Shown one piece after another: positions 26,032-34,185 of a DNA stretch of 64,000 nt. Under the pieces are notes generated by a model that saw only the letters and a list, made by a program, of their open reading frames with translations, was not told where the DNA came from and did not search any database. Each line of letters begins with the position of its first letter. Position 1 is the stretch's first letter. A program made the position numbers and the translations under genes. This DNA comes from Halapricum hydrolyticum (lineage in GTDB: Archaea; Halobacteriota; Halobacteria; Halobacteriales; Haloarculaceae): contig NZ_JAOPKC010000002.1 in the NCBI RefSeq assembly GCF_025517535.1, positions 248,001 through 312,000 on the forward strand, given 5' to 3'.

Positions 26032-26787
26032 ATGGACCCATTCGAGATTGAGATTCTCGCCGAGCCCGACCTGGAAGAGCCAGTGCTCGTCGAGGGGCTG
26101 CCCGGCGTCGGACACGTCGGCAAGCTCGCCGCCGAGCACGTCCTCGAAGAACTGGACAGTCAACTCGTCGCACGCGTGTACTCCACGCACTTCCCGCCGC
26201 AGGTGACCGTCGAAGACGGCACGGCCGAGCTGGCCCACGCCGAATTCCACGCCGTCGAGACCGAGGAGGGATCGGACCTACTCACGCTGACCGGCGACCA
26301 CCAGGCGCAGGACAACCAGGGCCATTACGGTCTGACTGACACGTTCCTGGACGTCGCGGAGCGACTGGGCGTCCAGCGGGTGTTCGCCCTCGGTGGCGTT
26401 CCGACCGGCGAGCTCATCGAGGAGTACGACGTGCTCGGCGCCGCGACGACAACGGAACTGATCGAGGAGCTCGAAGGCGTCGGCGTTGAGTTTCGCGAAG
26501 ACGAACCAGCCGGCGGGATCGTCGGCGTCTCGGGCCTGCTGCTCGGCCTGAGCGAGCGCCGCGACCTCCCGGCGGCCTGTCTGATGGGCGAGACCTCCGG
26601 CTACCTGGTCGATCCCAAAAGCGCCCAGGCAGTACTCGAAGTCCTGCAGGACGCGATCGGCTTCGAGGTCGATTTCGGCTCGCTCGAGGAGCGCGCCGAC
26701 GAGATGGAAGAAGTCGTCCGGAAGATCCAGGAGATGGAGAGCAGTGCACCCGCGGCCTCCGAAGAGGATCTCCGGTACATCGGCTAG
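26032..26787 (+). CDS. PAC2 family proteasome assembly chaperone-like protein
   Basis: 251 residues with the PAC2 pattern PVLVEGLPGVGHVGKLAAEH, FALGGVPTGELIEEYDVLGA and VSGLLLGLSERRDLPAACLM, then a C-terminal coiled segment (EERADEMEEVVRKIQEME). Archaeal PAC2 proteins interact with proteasome precursors. It starts 5 bp after nop10 and is the last gene of the operon. Confidence 0.92.
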   Translation: MDPFEIEILAEPDLEEPVLVEGLPGVGHVGKLAAEHVLEELDSQLVARVYSTHFPPQVTVEDGTAELAHAEFHAVETEEGSDLLTLTGDHQAQDNQGHYGLTDTFLDVAERLGVQRVFALGGVPTGELIEEYDVLGAATTTELIEELEGVGVEFREDEPAGGIVGVSGLLLGLSERRDLPAACLMGETSGYLVDPKSAQAVLEVLQDAIGFEVDFGSLEERADEMEEVVRKIQEMESSAPAASEEDLRYIG

Positions 26788-26851
26788 AATCGGGCACGGA
26801 TTGCCCCCAGCGAGCGGTTCTTGTTCGCGTTACTCGTTACTCGCTGACACT

Positions 26852-27445
26852 GTGCTAGACAGTCTCGCGGAGCTCCCGTCGTGGCTCGTCGTCGGCGTCG
26901 CGCTGGGAGCGATCTGCAGCGTCGTCGTCGCGGGGCTGTTCGTCGTGACCGAGCGTCTGTTTCCGAGCCGGCGGCCGTCCGAGTCCGGTGGCGACACCGA
27001 AGCGCGCCGCCGCTCGGAGATCCGGGCGTATCTAGATCGGATCGGCGAACGCTACGCCGAAGATCACGCCGTCGACGGCCAACTGGTCGCGTTTTACCTC
27101 CCCGCTCGCGAGGTGGCGATCACCTTCGATGCACGCACCTATTTCCGTCTCACCGGAACCGCGACGACGCCCGTACTCGTCGAGCACGAACTTCCGGGCG
27201 TCGCGATCGGCCCGCGCCTGCCTTTCGAGACGCCGACGACCGCCGTCGCTGGACAGGGCGAGTCCCATCCGGCCAGCGATGCGTTCGCCCGGCTCGGACT
27301 GCCCGCGGGCGCGTCACTCGCCGATGTTCGAGACGCCTACCGAGAGCGAGTCAAAGAGGTCCATCCCGATCAGGGCGGTGACGAAGACACGTTCCGGCAG
27401 GTCCGGGAGGCGTATACGACGGCCAGACGATACGCGAGCGACTAG
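26852..27445 (+). CDS. Membrane-anchored J-domain protein
   Basis: 197 residues from a GTG at 26852. One N-terminal membrane helix (SWLVVGVALGAICSVVVAGL) is followed by a basic stop-transfer segment, a beta-rich middle and a C-terminal J domain (about 150-195: LGLPAGASLADVRDAYRERV, then the HPD of KEVHPDQGG). It could recruit DnaK to the membrane. Its stop overlaps the end of the convergent Tfx gene by 4 bp. Confidence 0.82.
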   Translation: MLDSLAELPSWLVVGVALGAICSVVVAGLFVVTERLFPSRRPSESGGDTEARRRSEIRAYLDRIGERYAEDHAVDGQLVAFYLPAREVAITFDARTYFRLTGTATTPVLVEHELPGVAIGPRLPFETPTTAVAGQGESHPASDAFARLGLPAGASLADVRDAYRERVKEVHPDQGGDEDTFRQVREAYTTARRYASD

Positions 27446-27909
27446 TCAGAATCGGTGGAATCGCGGGCGACTCTGACCTCGCCGCTCTCGGTAACGAGTA
27501 TCCGGATCGGCTCTGTCACGACGTTGCCGCTGATCGCGCTACTAGCCGCCGATCGAACCTCCTGTACCAGATCGACTGCGGAGCTGCTCACCTTGACGTC
27601 GGCCTCGTCACAGGCCGAGTACACCTGCGGCGGAATGTCGAACAGCGACGTGTGCGAGTCGATGTCGAGTGTCACTGGCGGGTGCAGTCGCTCCAGAAAA
27701 TCGACGGTGTTGTGGGCCTTCTCGGCGTTCTCACGTGCGCTCGCTTCGATGTTCGCGACGTTGGCCCGGGTGGTCCCGAAGCGCTCGGCGATGTCCGCCT
27801 GCGTCAGTCCCTGCTCTCGGAGCGCCAGGACCTCGGCCTGTCGGCGCGTCAGTACCAGCTCGTCGGCGTCGTAGGCGGCATCGTCCAGCGGATCAGTCTC
27901 CCCATCCAT
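27442..27909 (-). CDS. Tfx family DNA-binding regulator
   Basis: 155 residues. An N-terminal helix-turn-helix (LTRRQAEVLALREQGLTQAD, IAERFGTTRANVANIEASAR) is followed by the Tfx C-terminal domain (AHNTVDFLERLHPPVTLDID). In Methanothermobacter, Tfx binds downstream of the molybdenum formylmethanofuran dehydrogenase promoter. Here the gene is divergent from a tungstate transporter operon and close to an aldehyde:ferredoxin oxidoreductase, so a role in Mo/W-dependent control is likely but not shown. Confidence 0.88.
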   Translation of the reverse strand: MDGETDPLDDAAYDADELVLTRRQAEVLALREQGLTQADIAERFGTTRANVANIEASARENAEKAHNTVDFLERLHPPVTLDIDSHTSLFDIPPQVYSACDEADVKVSSSAVDLVQEVRSAASSAISGNVVTEPIRILVTESGEVRVARDSTDSD

Positions 27910-27952
27910 GCGCTACGTGCTCGAATAGAGAACTAATCAGCAGCGGCGCTTA

Positions 27953-27966
27953 ATACTGCCGACTGT
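27953..27966 (+). repeat. Solo end of the 79-bp hairpin element (tungstate operon side)
   Basis: ATACTGCCGACTGT matches the outer arm of copy 2. No second arm or inner dyad follows. It lies between the Tfx gene and the tungstate operon. Confidence 0.5.
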
Positions 27967-28013
27967 CGTGATGCCCGCAACCGTGATCGATCTCGATTCC
28001 GATACCCGCCCAA

Positions 28014-28023
28014 AAGTATATTT
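28014..28023 (+). promoter_or_regulatory. TATA box of the tungstate transporter operon
   Basis: AAGTATATTT lies about 22-28 nt before the ATGs at 28041 and 28047, so the mRNA is probably leaderless or nearly so. Confidence 0.6.
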
Positions 28024-28040
28024 GTTAATGGGTTTTCGTT

Positions 28041-28970
28041 ATGTCTATGGAGATACAACGGCGGCGGTTTCTCGCGGGGCTGGGCGCGGGAACAGCAGCG
28101 ATCGCTGCCGGATGTGTTCGATCCGGGGCGGATTCCGGGGCCCCGGACGTGGTCGGGGAGACCCTCACGCTCACGACGACCACGAGCACCTACGACACGG
28201 GACTGCTCGACGAGATCCATCCCGACTTCGAGGCGCGGTACGGGGTGTCCGTCGACGCGATCGCACAGGGCACGGGAGCCGCGCTCGAGTCGGCCCGTAA
28301 CGGGGACTCTGACGTAGTGATGGTGCACGCTCGCGACCTCGAAGACGAGTTCATGCGTAACGGGTACGGCGTCAACCGTCGCGACCTCATGTTCAACGAT
28401 TTCGTCGTCGTCGGACCAGAAACCGATCCAGCGGGGATCGAAGGCACGAGTTCGGCGACCGCAGCGCTCGCCGCCATCGCCGAGGCACGGGCGACGTTCG
28501 TCTCCCGCGGCGACAACTCCGGCACACACGCCAAAGAGCGGAACCTCTGGGAGGGAACGCAGGTCGAACCGGGCGGCGACTGGTATCAGGAGACCGGCAC
28601 CGGGATGGGAGAGGCGCTGAACATCGCCAACCAGCAGGGGGCGTACACGCTGTCCGATCGCGGAACCTACCTCTCCCAGCGATCGAACCTCGACCTGACC
28701 ATTCTGGTGCAGGGCCCCATCGAGGATGGTCCGGAGGCCCTCTCGAACCCCTACGGCGTCATGGCGGTCAACCCTGCAGTCCACGGCAACGTCAATTACG
28801 ACCTCGCGATGGCCTACATCGGGTGGCTCACCAGCCCGGACGTACAGGACGCGATTTCGGACTACGAGCGAAACGGGGAACAGCTGTTCTTCCCCGAAGC
28901 ACTCTCCGAGGACCCGAACTTCCAGCAGTACGTCCCGGAGGGGTGGCGAAGCGACTCGACAGCGGAGTGA
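28041..28970 (+). CDS. Tungstate/molybdate ABC transporter substrate-binding lipoprotein (TupA-like)
   Basis: 309 residues. A Tat signal (QRRRFLAGLGAG) runs into a lipobox (AAIAAGC), so the protein is a Tat-exported lipoprotein. The oxyanion-binding motif TTTSTYDTGLLDEIHPDFEA is the TupA signature, with SRGDNSGTHAKERNLW later. TupA proteins bind tungstate, some with high selectivity over molybdate. It is first in the tupABC-like operon. The start at 28041 or 28047 cannot be separated. Confidence 0.9.
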   Translation: MSMEIQRRRFLAGLGAGTAAIAAGCVRSGADSGAPDVVGETLTLTTTTSTYDTGLLDEIHPDFEARYGVSVDAIAQGTGAALESARNGDSDVVMVHARDLEDEFMRNGYGVNRRDLMFNDFVVVGPETDPAGIEGTSSATAALAAIAEARATFVSRGDNSGTHAKERNLWEGTQVEPGGDWYQETGTGMGEALNIANQQGAYTLSDRGTYLSQRSNLDLTILVQGPIEDGPEALSNPYGVMAVNPAVHGNVNYDLAMAYIGWLTSPDVQDAISDYERNGEQLFFPEALSEDPNFQQYVPEGWRSDSTAE

Positions 28971-28972
28971 CG

Positions 28973-29689
28973 ATGCCCCTAGAATCACTCGGCCAGCCGC
29001 TTTCGGCGGTCTTCGACCTCCCGTTCAGAGACGGGTACGTCTGGAGCATTACCTATGTGTCGCTGTACGTGAGTCTCGTCGCCGTAACGCTGAGCACGCT
29101 CGTGAGCATCCCAGTCGCCATCACGATGGCGTTCTCGGAGTTCCCCGGCAAGCAGTTCGTGAAGTCGGTGGTCAACACCGGCATGGGCTTTCCGAGCGTG
29201 GTCGTCGGTCTCGCCGTGTTGTTTCTGGTCTCGAACCAGGGGCCGCTGGGCTCGATGAACCTCGTCTTCACCAGGGAAGCGATGATCATCTCGCAGTTCG
29301 TGCTCGCGACGCCGCCGATCACCGCCATCAGTCTCGCAGCTATCACTGGGGTAGGCAAGAACGTTCGCGACGCCGCTCGCGTCCTCGGCGGGACGCGCCT
29401 CGACGTGGCGCTGGTCGTCCTCAAGGAAGCACGATACGGGATCGCGACGGCGATCCTGGCCGGGTTCGGCCGCGCCATCAGCGAGGTCGGATCCGTGTTG
29501 ATCGTCGGCGGCAACATCACGAGTGCTGACGGGATCTCGAAGACCCGAACCCTGACGACCGCGATCCAGCTCGAAGCCCGGCAGGGGCGATACGAGACCG
29601 CGATGCTGCTCGGGGCGGTGTTGCTCGTCCTCGTGCTGGTCGTCAACGCCGTCGTCGTCCGGTTCAGCGATCAGGGGGTGAACTGGTGA
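28973..29689 (+). CDS. Tungstate ABC transporter permease (TupB-like)
   Basis: 238 residues from the ATG at 28973, two bases after the binding-protein stop. It has about five to six membrane helices and the EAA-type coupling loop AARVLGGTRLDVALVVLKEA, typical of TupB/WtpB permeases. It forms the channel for the oxyanion bound by the upstream lipoprotein. Confidence 0.9.
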   Translation: MPLESLGQPLSAVFDLPFRDGYVWSITYVSLYVSLVAVTLSTLVSIPVAITMAFSEFPGKQFVKSVVNTGMGFPSVVVGLAVLFLVSNQGPLGSMNLVFTREAMIISQFVLATPPITAISLAAITGVGKNVRDAARVLGGTRLDVALVVLKEARYGIATAILAGFGRAISEVGSVLIVGGNITSADGISKTRTLTTAIQLEARQGRYETAMLLGAVLLVLVLVVNAVVVRFSDQGVNW

Positions 29690-30453
29690 TGCTGCGCGCG
29701 ACCGACCTCACACAGTCGTACGGAAGCGAGCAGGTATTTCGGGAGCTGTCCCTCGAAGTCGACACCGGCGAGGTGGTCGCCGTCATCGGACCCTCCGGCG
29801 TCGGCAAGTCGACGCTGCTCCGGACGCTCGCACTCGCACTCGCACCGGACGATGGAACCGTCACGCTCGACGGTACGGCCGCCTGGGCCGTCGACGAATC
29901 CGAACGTCTCTCGCTGCGCCGACGCATCGGGATGGTCTTTCAGGAGGCGAACCTCTTTGACGCCTCGGTCGCCCGTAACGTCGAATACGGGCTCCGTGTC
30001 CGTCGGTCCTGGTCCGACCGGTTGCGCACCGAATTACACTCGATACTCAGTTCGAACGGCACCGCCGACGCGGTCTACGAGTCCCTCGAGGTCGTCGAGC
30101 TGGCTGATAAAGCCGACCAGCAGGCGGGATCGCTCTCCGGCGGCGAGGCCCAGCGCGTCTCGTTCGCCCGCGCGCTGGCGTACGATCCGGACGTGCTGTT
30201 GCTCGACGAGCCGACGTCGGATCTCGACCCGCGCAACACGGCCGTCATCGAGGACGCGATCGACGCGGCTCGCGATCGGGGTATCGGCGTCGTCGTGGCC
30301 ACCCACGACATGCACCAGGCGGAACGCGTCGCTGACCGGGTCGCGGTCCTGCTCGGCGATACCGTCACGGAGACCGCCCCGACCGAGGTGATCTTCGAGG
30401 ACCCGTCGGACGCCCGCACCCGGAAATTCATTTCCGGCGAACTCGTCTACTGA
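29689..30453 (+). CDS. Tungstate ABC transporter ATP-binding protein (TupC-like)
   Basis: 254 residues. Walker A GPSGVGKST, Q-loop VFQEANLFD, signature LSGGEAQRVSFARAL, Walker B VLLLDEPTSDLDP and the switch histidine in VVATHDMHQAE are all present. The ATG at 29689 overlaps the permease stop by one base (TGATG), with a GTG at 29686 as alternative. It powers the TupAB importer. Confidence 0.92.
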   Translation: MLRATDLTQSYGSEQVFRELSLEVDTGEVVAVIGPSGVGKSTLLRTLALALAPDDGTVTLDGTAAWAVDESERLSLRRRIGMVFQEANLFDASVARNVEYGLRVRRSWSDRLRTELHSILSSNGTADAVYESLEVVELADKADQQAGSLSGGEAQRVSFARALAYDPDVLLLDEPTSDLDPRNTAVIEDAIDAARDRGIGVVVATHDMHQAERVADRVAVLLGDTVTETAPTEVIFEDPSDARTRKFISGELVY

Positions 30454-30481
30454 CCGTGTCTCTCGACGGTTCCGGCCCTGG

Positions 30482-30934
30482 TCAGTGACCCGCCTCGTAG
30501 TCGCGAGCCTCTTCGTCGGGCTGTAGTTCGATCGCCTCGATCGTCGAGAGGTTCCGGATCGTCCGCGAGGAGTCGATCTCGGGTGCCAGGAAGCGCGGCG
30601 TCTCCCGAAGGGCGTATGCGTCGCCGCCCTCGACGGTGAGTCTCTCGCAGACGAACCCGACGAACCCCTCGAGTCCGAACCAGGCGTCGACGCAGGCCCG
30701 ATACCCATCGTCCGCGGTCATCAACAGGTGAGTGGTCTCTGGTGGGAATTCCGCAGCCTCAGCCACCGGCGCGATCGGGAACCCGCTCCAGCGCCCCTCG
30801 ATCTTACGCCCGGAGTGGCAGTTGATCGTGAACTCCCGGGTCTGCCACTCGAAGCGATCACGCGCGTCTGGCGTGTCCGCGAGGATTACCTCGCTGTCTC
30901 CCTCGACCGTCACGATCGGCTCCTGTGAGGCCAT
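30482..30934 (-). CDS. Small molybdopterin-binding (sulfite-oxidase-fold) domain protein
   Basis: 150 residues resembling a minimal oxidoreductase molybdopterin-binding domain: FTINCHSGRKIEGRWSGFPI with Cys39 in the place of the molybdenum-ligand cysteine, LLMTADDGYRACVDAWFGLE, and a C-terminal PRFLAPEIDSSRTIRNLSTI. It is shorter than YedY or sulfite oxidase and has no export signal, so it may be a cytoplasmic domain protein. It is convergent with the tungstate transporter and divergent from the AOR gene, which fits a Mo/W role. Confidence 0.7.
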   Translation of the reverse strand: MASQEPIVTVEGDSEVILADTPDARDRFEWQTREFTINCHSGRKIEGRWSGFPIAPVAEAAEFPPETTHLLMTADDGYRACVDAWFGLEGFVGFVCERLTVEGGDAYALRETPRFLAPEIDSSRTIRNLSTIEAIELQPDEEARDYEAGH

Positions 30935-30982
30935 CTCCCGGAGGTTGGCGGTCTGACCTCAAGAAAATACCGTCGCTGCAAC

Positions 30983-31000
30983 GTAATCGTCGCCGATTAC
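30983..31000. promoter_or_regulatory. 7-bp inverted repeat between the Moco-fold gene and AOR gene
   Basis: GTAATCG-TCGC-CGATTAC is a perfect dyad 57 bp before the AOR ATG, between two divergent genes. It is a candidate binding site for a regulator of the locus. A TATA-like CTATTTAATC follows at 31034-31043. Confidence 0.5.
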
Positions 31001-31056
31001 ATCGACGGACGTAGAGCTAACTCGCTGGCAGCCCTATTTAATCATGAGGGATATAC

Positions 31057-32979
31057 ATGACGGAACTCGGCGGTTATCGCGATCGGGTCGCGCGCGTCGA
31101 TCTGAGCGAGGGAGACGTACAGTACGAGGGCGTCGACGACGAGGACGCCAGGAAGTACATCGGGGGGCGCGGTCTCGGCGTCAAGTACGTCTTCGAGCAG
31201 GGGCCGGACGTCGACCCGCTCGGTCCGGAGAACCTGCTGGCGTTCATGAACGGCCCGTTGACCGGGACGCAGACGACGATGAGCGGCCGGATGGCCGTCG
31301 TCACCAAGTCGCCGCTGACGAACACGGTCACCGACTCCCACCACGGCGGCTGGTCGGCCGCACGGCTCAAGTGGGCCGGCTTCGACGGCCTGCTTTTCGA
31401 AGGGCAGGCCGACGAACCGGTTTACGCCTACGTCGAGGACGACGAGATCGAGTTGCGGGACGCCTCTCACCTCTGGGGGAAGACCGTCCACGAGGCCCGC
31501 GAGATCATCGAGGACGAACTCGACGGCGAGTACGGCAAGAACCTGAGCTTCATGGGGATCGGCCCCGGCGGCGAGAACGAGGTCCGGTTCGGCTGTATCA
31601 TCAACGAGGACGACCGCGCGTCCGGTCGCGGCGGGACGGGCGCGGTCATGGGCTCGAAGAATCTCAAGGCCGTCGTCGTCAAGTCCGGCACCGACATGCC
31701 GAAACCGGCCGACAAGGAAACCTTCTCGGAGGGCCACAAGCGGGCGATGGAAGTCATCCGGGAGTCGGACGTGACTGCGCCTAACGAAGGCGGACTGTCG
31801 GTCTACGGGACGAACGTCCTGACGAACCTCACCGAGGAGATGGACGGGCTGCCGACCCGCAACGGTCGGTACACCTCGACGTCCGCGGAACGCGAGGACG
31901 ACCCGAGCGAGCCGAACATCGACGCCGAGAACACCTCCGGGGAGTGGGTCCGGGAGAACATCCTTGTCGACGAGCCGACCTGTCACTCCTGCCCGGTCGC
32001 CTGCAAGAAGGAAGTCGAAGTCGAGGTCGAACTCGGCGGCGAGGAACACCAGCTCCGGATGGAATCGCTGGAGTACGAGCCGGCCTTCTCCTTCGGGTCG
32101 AACTCGATGAACGACGACGCCCGGGTCACGGCCGTCCTGATCGACCGCTGTAACAAGTACGGCATCGACGCCATCGAGTCGGGCAACATGCTCGCGATGG
32201 CCATGGAGATGACCGAAAAGGGTCAGGTCGAGGAGGGCATCGACTGGGGCGACCACGACGCCATGTACGAGATGCTGCGCAAGATCGCCGAGCGCGAGGG
32301 CGAGCTCGCGGACGCGCTGGCAAAAGGCGCGGCCGGCGCGGCCGAACGGTTCGACGCCGAGGACTCCCGGCTGGACGTGAAAAACCAGACCATCCCCGCC
32401 TACGACCCGCGTTCGATGAAGGGTATGGCCATCGGCTACGCCACCTCCAACCGCGGTGCCTGTCATCTCCGGGGGTACACCCCGGCTGCGGAGATCCTGG
32501 GCATCCCCGAGGCCGTCGACCCGGCCGATCCGGAAGGCAAGGGCGAACTGCAGGTGACGTTCCAGGACCTGCACGCCATCTCCGATTCGTTCGACATCTG
32601 CAAGTTCAACGCCTTCGCGGAGGGCATCGAGGAGTACGTACTGCAGTACAACGGCATGACTGGCCGTGACGTGAGCGAGGAGGATCTCATCGAGGCCGGC
32701 AAGCGCATCTACACGCTGGAACGGTACTACAACAACCTGGTCGGCTTCGACGGCGACGACGACTCGCTGCCGGACCGGTTCGTCGAGGGCAGCGAAGACG
32801 CCATTCCCGGCATGGGAGCCGCGGAGGGCCAGCTCGCGGAACTCGATCAGCTCAAAGAGGAGTACTACGAGGCACGCCAGTGGGTCGACGGTGTCGTTCC
32901 CGACGAGCGCCTCGACGAGCTCGACATCGCGATCGGTCCCGGAACCGGCGTCTCCGCCGGCGCGTCGGCTGACGACTGA
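31057..32979 (+). CDS. Tungsten-containing aldehyde:ferredoxin oxidoreductase
   Basis: 640 residues. The N-terminal AOR domain (YIGGRGLGVKYVFEQG; FMNGPLTGTQTTMSGRMAVV; GGWSAARLKWAGFDGLLFEG) binds the bis-pyranopterin tungsten cofactor. The 4Fe-4S ligands are visible as Cys309, Cys312 and Cys316 (CHSCPVAC), with a fourth at Cys515 (DICKFNAF). The cofactor-binding SNRGACHLRGYTP is present. It oxidises aldehydes to acids and reduces ferredoxin. Context with a tungstate transporter and a MoaD-like protein supports tungsten. The substrate is unknown. Confidence 0.93.
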   Translation: MTELGGYRDRVARVDLSEGDVQYEGVDDEDARKYIGGRGLGVKYVFEQGPDVDPLGPENLLAFMNGPLTGTQTTMSGRMAVVTKSPLTNTVTDSHHGGWSAARLKWAGFDGLLFEGQADEPVYAYVEDDEIELRDASHLWGKTVHEAREIIEDELDGEYGKNLSFMGIGPGGENEVRFGCIINEDDRASGRGGTGAVMGSKNLKAVVVKSGTDMPKPADKETFSEGHKRAMEVIRESDVTAPNEGGLSVYGTNVLTNLTEEMDGLPTRNGRYTSTSAEREDDPSEPNIDAENTSGEWVRENILVDEPTCHSCPVACKKEVEVEVELGGEEHQLRMESLEYEPAFSFGSNSMNDDARVTAVLIDRCNKYGIDAIESGNMLAMAMEMTEKGQVEEGIDWGDHDAMYEMLRKIAEREGELADALAKGAAGAAERFDAEDSRLDVKNQTIPAYDPRSMKGMAIGYATSNRGACHLRGYTPAAEILGIPEAVDPADPEGKGELQVTFQDLHAISDSFDICKFNAFAEGIEEYVLQYNGMTGRDVSEEDLIEAGKRIYTLERYYNNLVGFDGDDDSLPDRFVEGSEDAIPGMGAAEGQLAELDQLKEEYYEARQWVDGVVPDERLDELDIAIGPGTGVSAGASADD

Positions 32980-33015
32980 TCGTAGCTCCAGGACGTCTGC
33001 AGTCCTTCGTCCGTC

Positions 33016-33273
33016 TCACCCGCCGGCCCGCATCGCCTTCTGCGCGAACGACTCGACGAGCGGCGGGACGGCTTCTTCGTCCCCTTCGACGACGACAGTT
33101 ACCTCTGTGAGTTCGATCGACGGGCCGATCTCGACGGTCTCAGTCGAGAGCGTCGCCGTCCAGTCCGGCCCCTCGACGGTCGTCTCGTCGATGATCTCGT
33201 CACCGAGTTCCGAGAGATAATGGCGTGCTAACCGGGCGGATATGCCGCGAAAGGACCGTTCGATTCGTTCCAT
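33016..33273 (-). CDS. Uncharacterised 85-residue protein of the AOR locus
   Basis: 85 residues, alpha/beta, with no cysteine or membrane segment: ERSFRGISARLARHYLSELG, then EGPDWTATLSTETVEIGPSI and a beta strand TEVTVVVEGDEEAVPPLVES. I do not recognise the family with confidence. It ends 36 bp from the convergent AOR stop and starts 7 bp after the next minus-strand gene, so it belongs to a moaD-containing operon. A role in cofactor insertion or chaperoning is only a guess from position. Confidence 0.7.
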   Translation of the reverse strand: MERIERSFRGISARLARHYLSELGDEIIDETTVEGPDWTATLSTETVEIGPSIELTEVTVVVEGDEEAVPPLVESFAQKAMRAGG

Positions 33274-33280
33274 TCCGTAT

Positions 33281-33664
33281 TCACTCGCCGAACCGGATCC
33301 CGTCTTCGACGATCCTCGCGTTGCGCTCCCGGCTCATGTGCTCGGCGAGGTCGTCGTGGTCGTACAGTTGGGCGATGAGGTCCGCATAGAGGTTGCGCCA
33401 CGCGATCGCGTAGATGGGCGACTGGCCCCACGCGCGCAGTTCGACGACGTGCTCGTCGTAGCGTTCGTGGCGGTCTTCGAGGACTTCGACGGCGTCCGCG
33501 ACCGCCCCGGCGGCGTCGCGGTCAGACTCCGCCGTCTCGATGGCTTCGTTGATGCGCTCTTGCCAGGACGCGACGACGCGTTGCATGTCCGGTCCGGCGT
33601 CGATACCCTCCTCCGGCAGGGCGTCGAGAATCGGCTGCGGGACGCCGAGTGAAACAGTGTCCAT
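33281..33664 (-). CDS. Uncharacterised 127-residue helical protein of the AOR locus
   Basis: 127 residues, mostly helical and acidic (WQERINEAIETAESDRDAAG, VADAVEVLEDRHERYDEHVV, AIAWRNLYADLIAQLYDHDD). No metal motif or signal is present. It is 7 bp upstream of the 85-residue gene and 65 bp downstream of the moaD-like gene, all on the minus strand. I cannot name the family. Confidence 0.7.
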   Translation of the reverse strand: MDTVSLGVPQPILDALPEEGIDAGPDMQRVVASWQERINEAIETAESDRDAAGAVADAVEVLEDRHERYDEHVVELRAWGQSPIYAIAWRNLYADLIAQLYDHDDLAEHMSRERNARIVEDGIRFGE

Positions 33665-33729
33665 AACCGACGTACAGACGGCTAATTCAAATAGCTTCGC
33701 CAGCCGTTCGAGCCGACGTAACTCTCTGA

Positions 33730-34005
33730 CTACCCACCAGCGACCGGCGGAAACAGACTGAGCGTCTCGCCACCCGACAGCTCCGTGTCGAGTCCGTCGA
33801 TGTGGGCCACGTCTCTCCCGTTTCGCATGACAGTGATGTACTCCCGGAGCGACCCGTCCTCGCCGTGGAGTTCGAGCCCGGGATACTCGGCGGTGAGCGC
33901 TTCGAGCACGTCGCCAACGGTCGAGACGTCGTCGTACTCCCTGACGATCGTCTTCTGACCCACCACTTCGCGGAAACTGGCGAAAAACCGCAACGTGAGT
34001 TCCAT
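33730..34005 (-). CDS. MoaD-like sulfur carrier protein
   Basis: 91 residues with a ubiquitin-like beta-grasp start (MELTLRFFASFREVVGQKTI) and the terminal FPPVAGG whose di-glycine is activated and thiocarboxylated for dithiolene formation in molybdopterin. The ATG at 34005 is preferred to 34032 because the family begins there and a TATA-like TATTTATGG (34028-34036) lies about 27 nt upstream. Its place beside AOR suggests a tungstopterin-dedicated copy, which is inference. Confidence 0.88.
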   Translation of the reverse strand: MELTLRFFASFREVVGQKTIVREYDDVSTVGDVLEALTAEYPGLELHGEDGSLREYITVMRNGRDVAHIDGLDTELSGGETLSLFPPVAGG

Positions 34006-34185
34006 ATTCGGATCGACGACTTCGAACGCCATAAATACGTCCCGGAGCCGCACGTCGAGTGTCCGAAGCCGCCTCAGAGATGTCGACCGAGAGCAGACGT
34101 GGGGGCGCCGACCGGCAGATCGGCTCGGTTCGAGAGCTTCACGGGATAGAAAGCGCTTTTGGTCGGCCCGCGCGAGGGTCCGGTA

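Noticed and set aside
31042..32574. 510-codon minus-strand frame within the AOR gene
   Set aside because: The plus strand encodes AOR with all cluster cysteines. The opposite frame is low-complexity and explained by codon bias.
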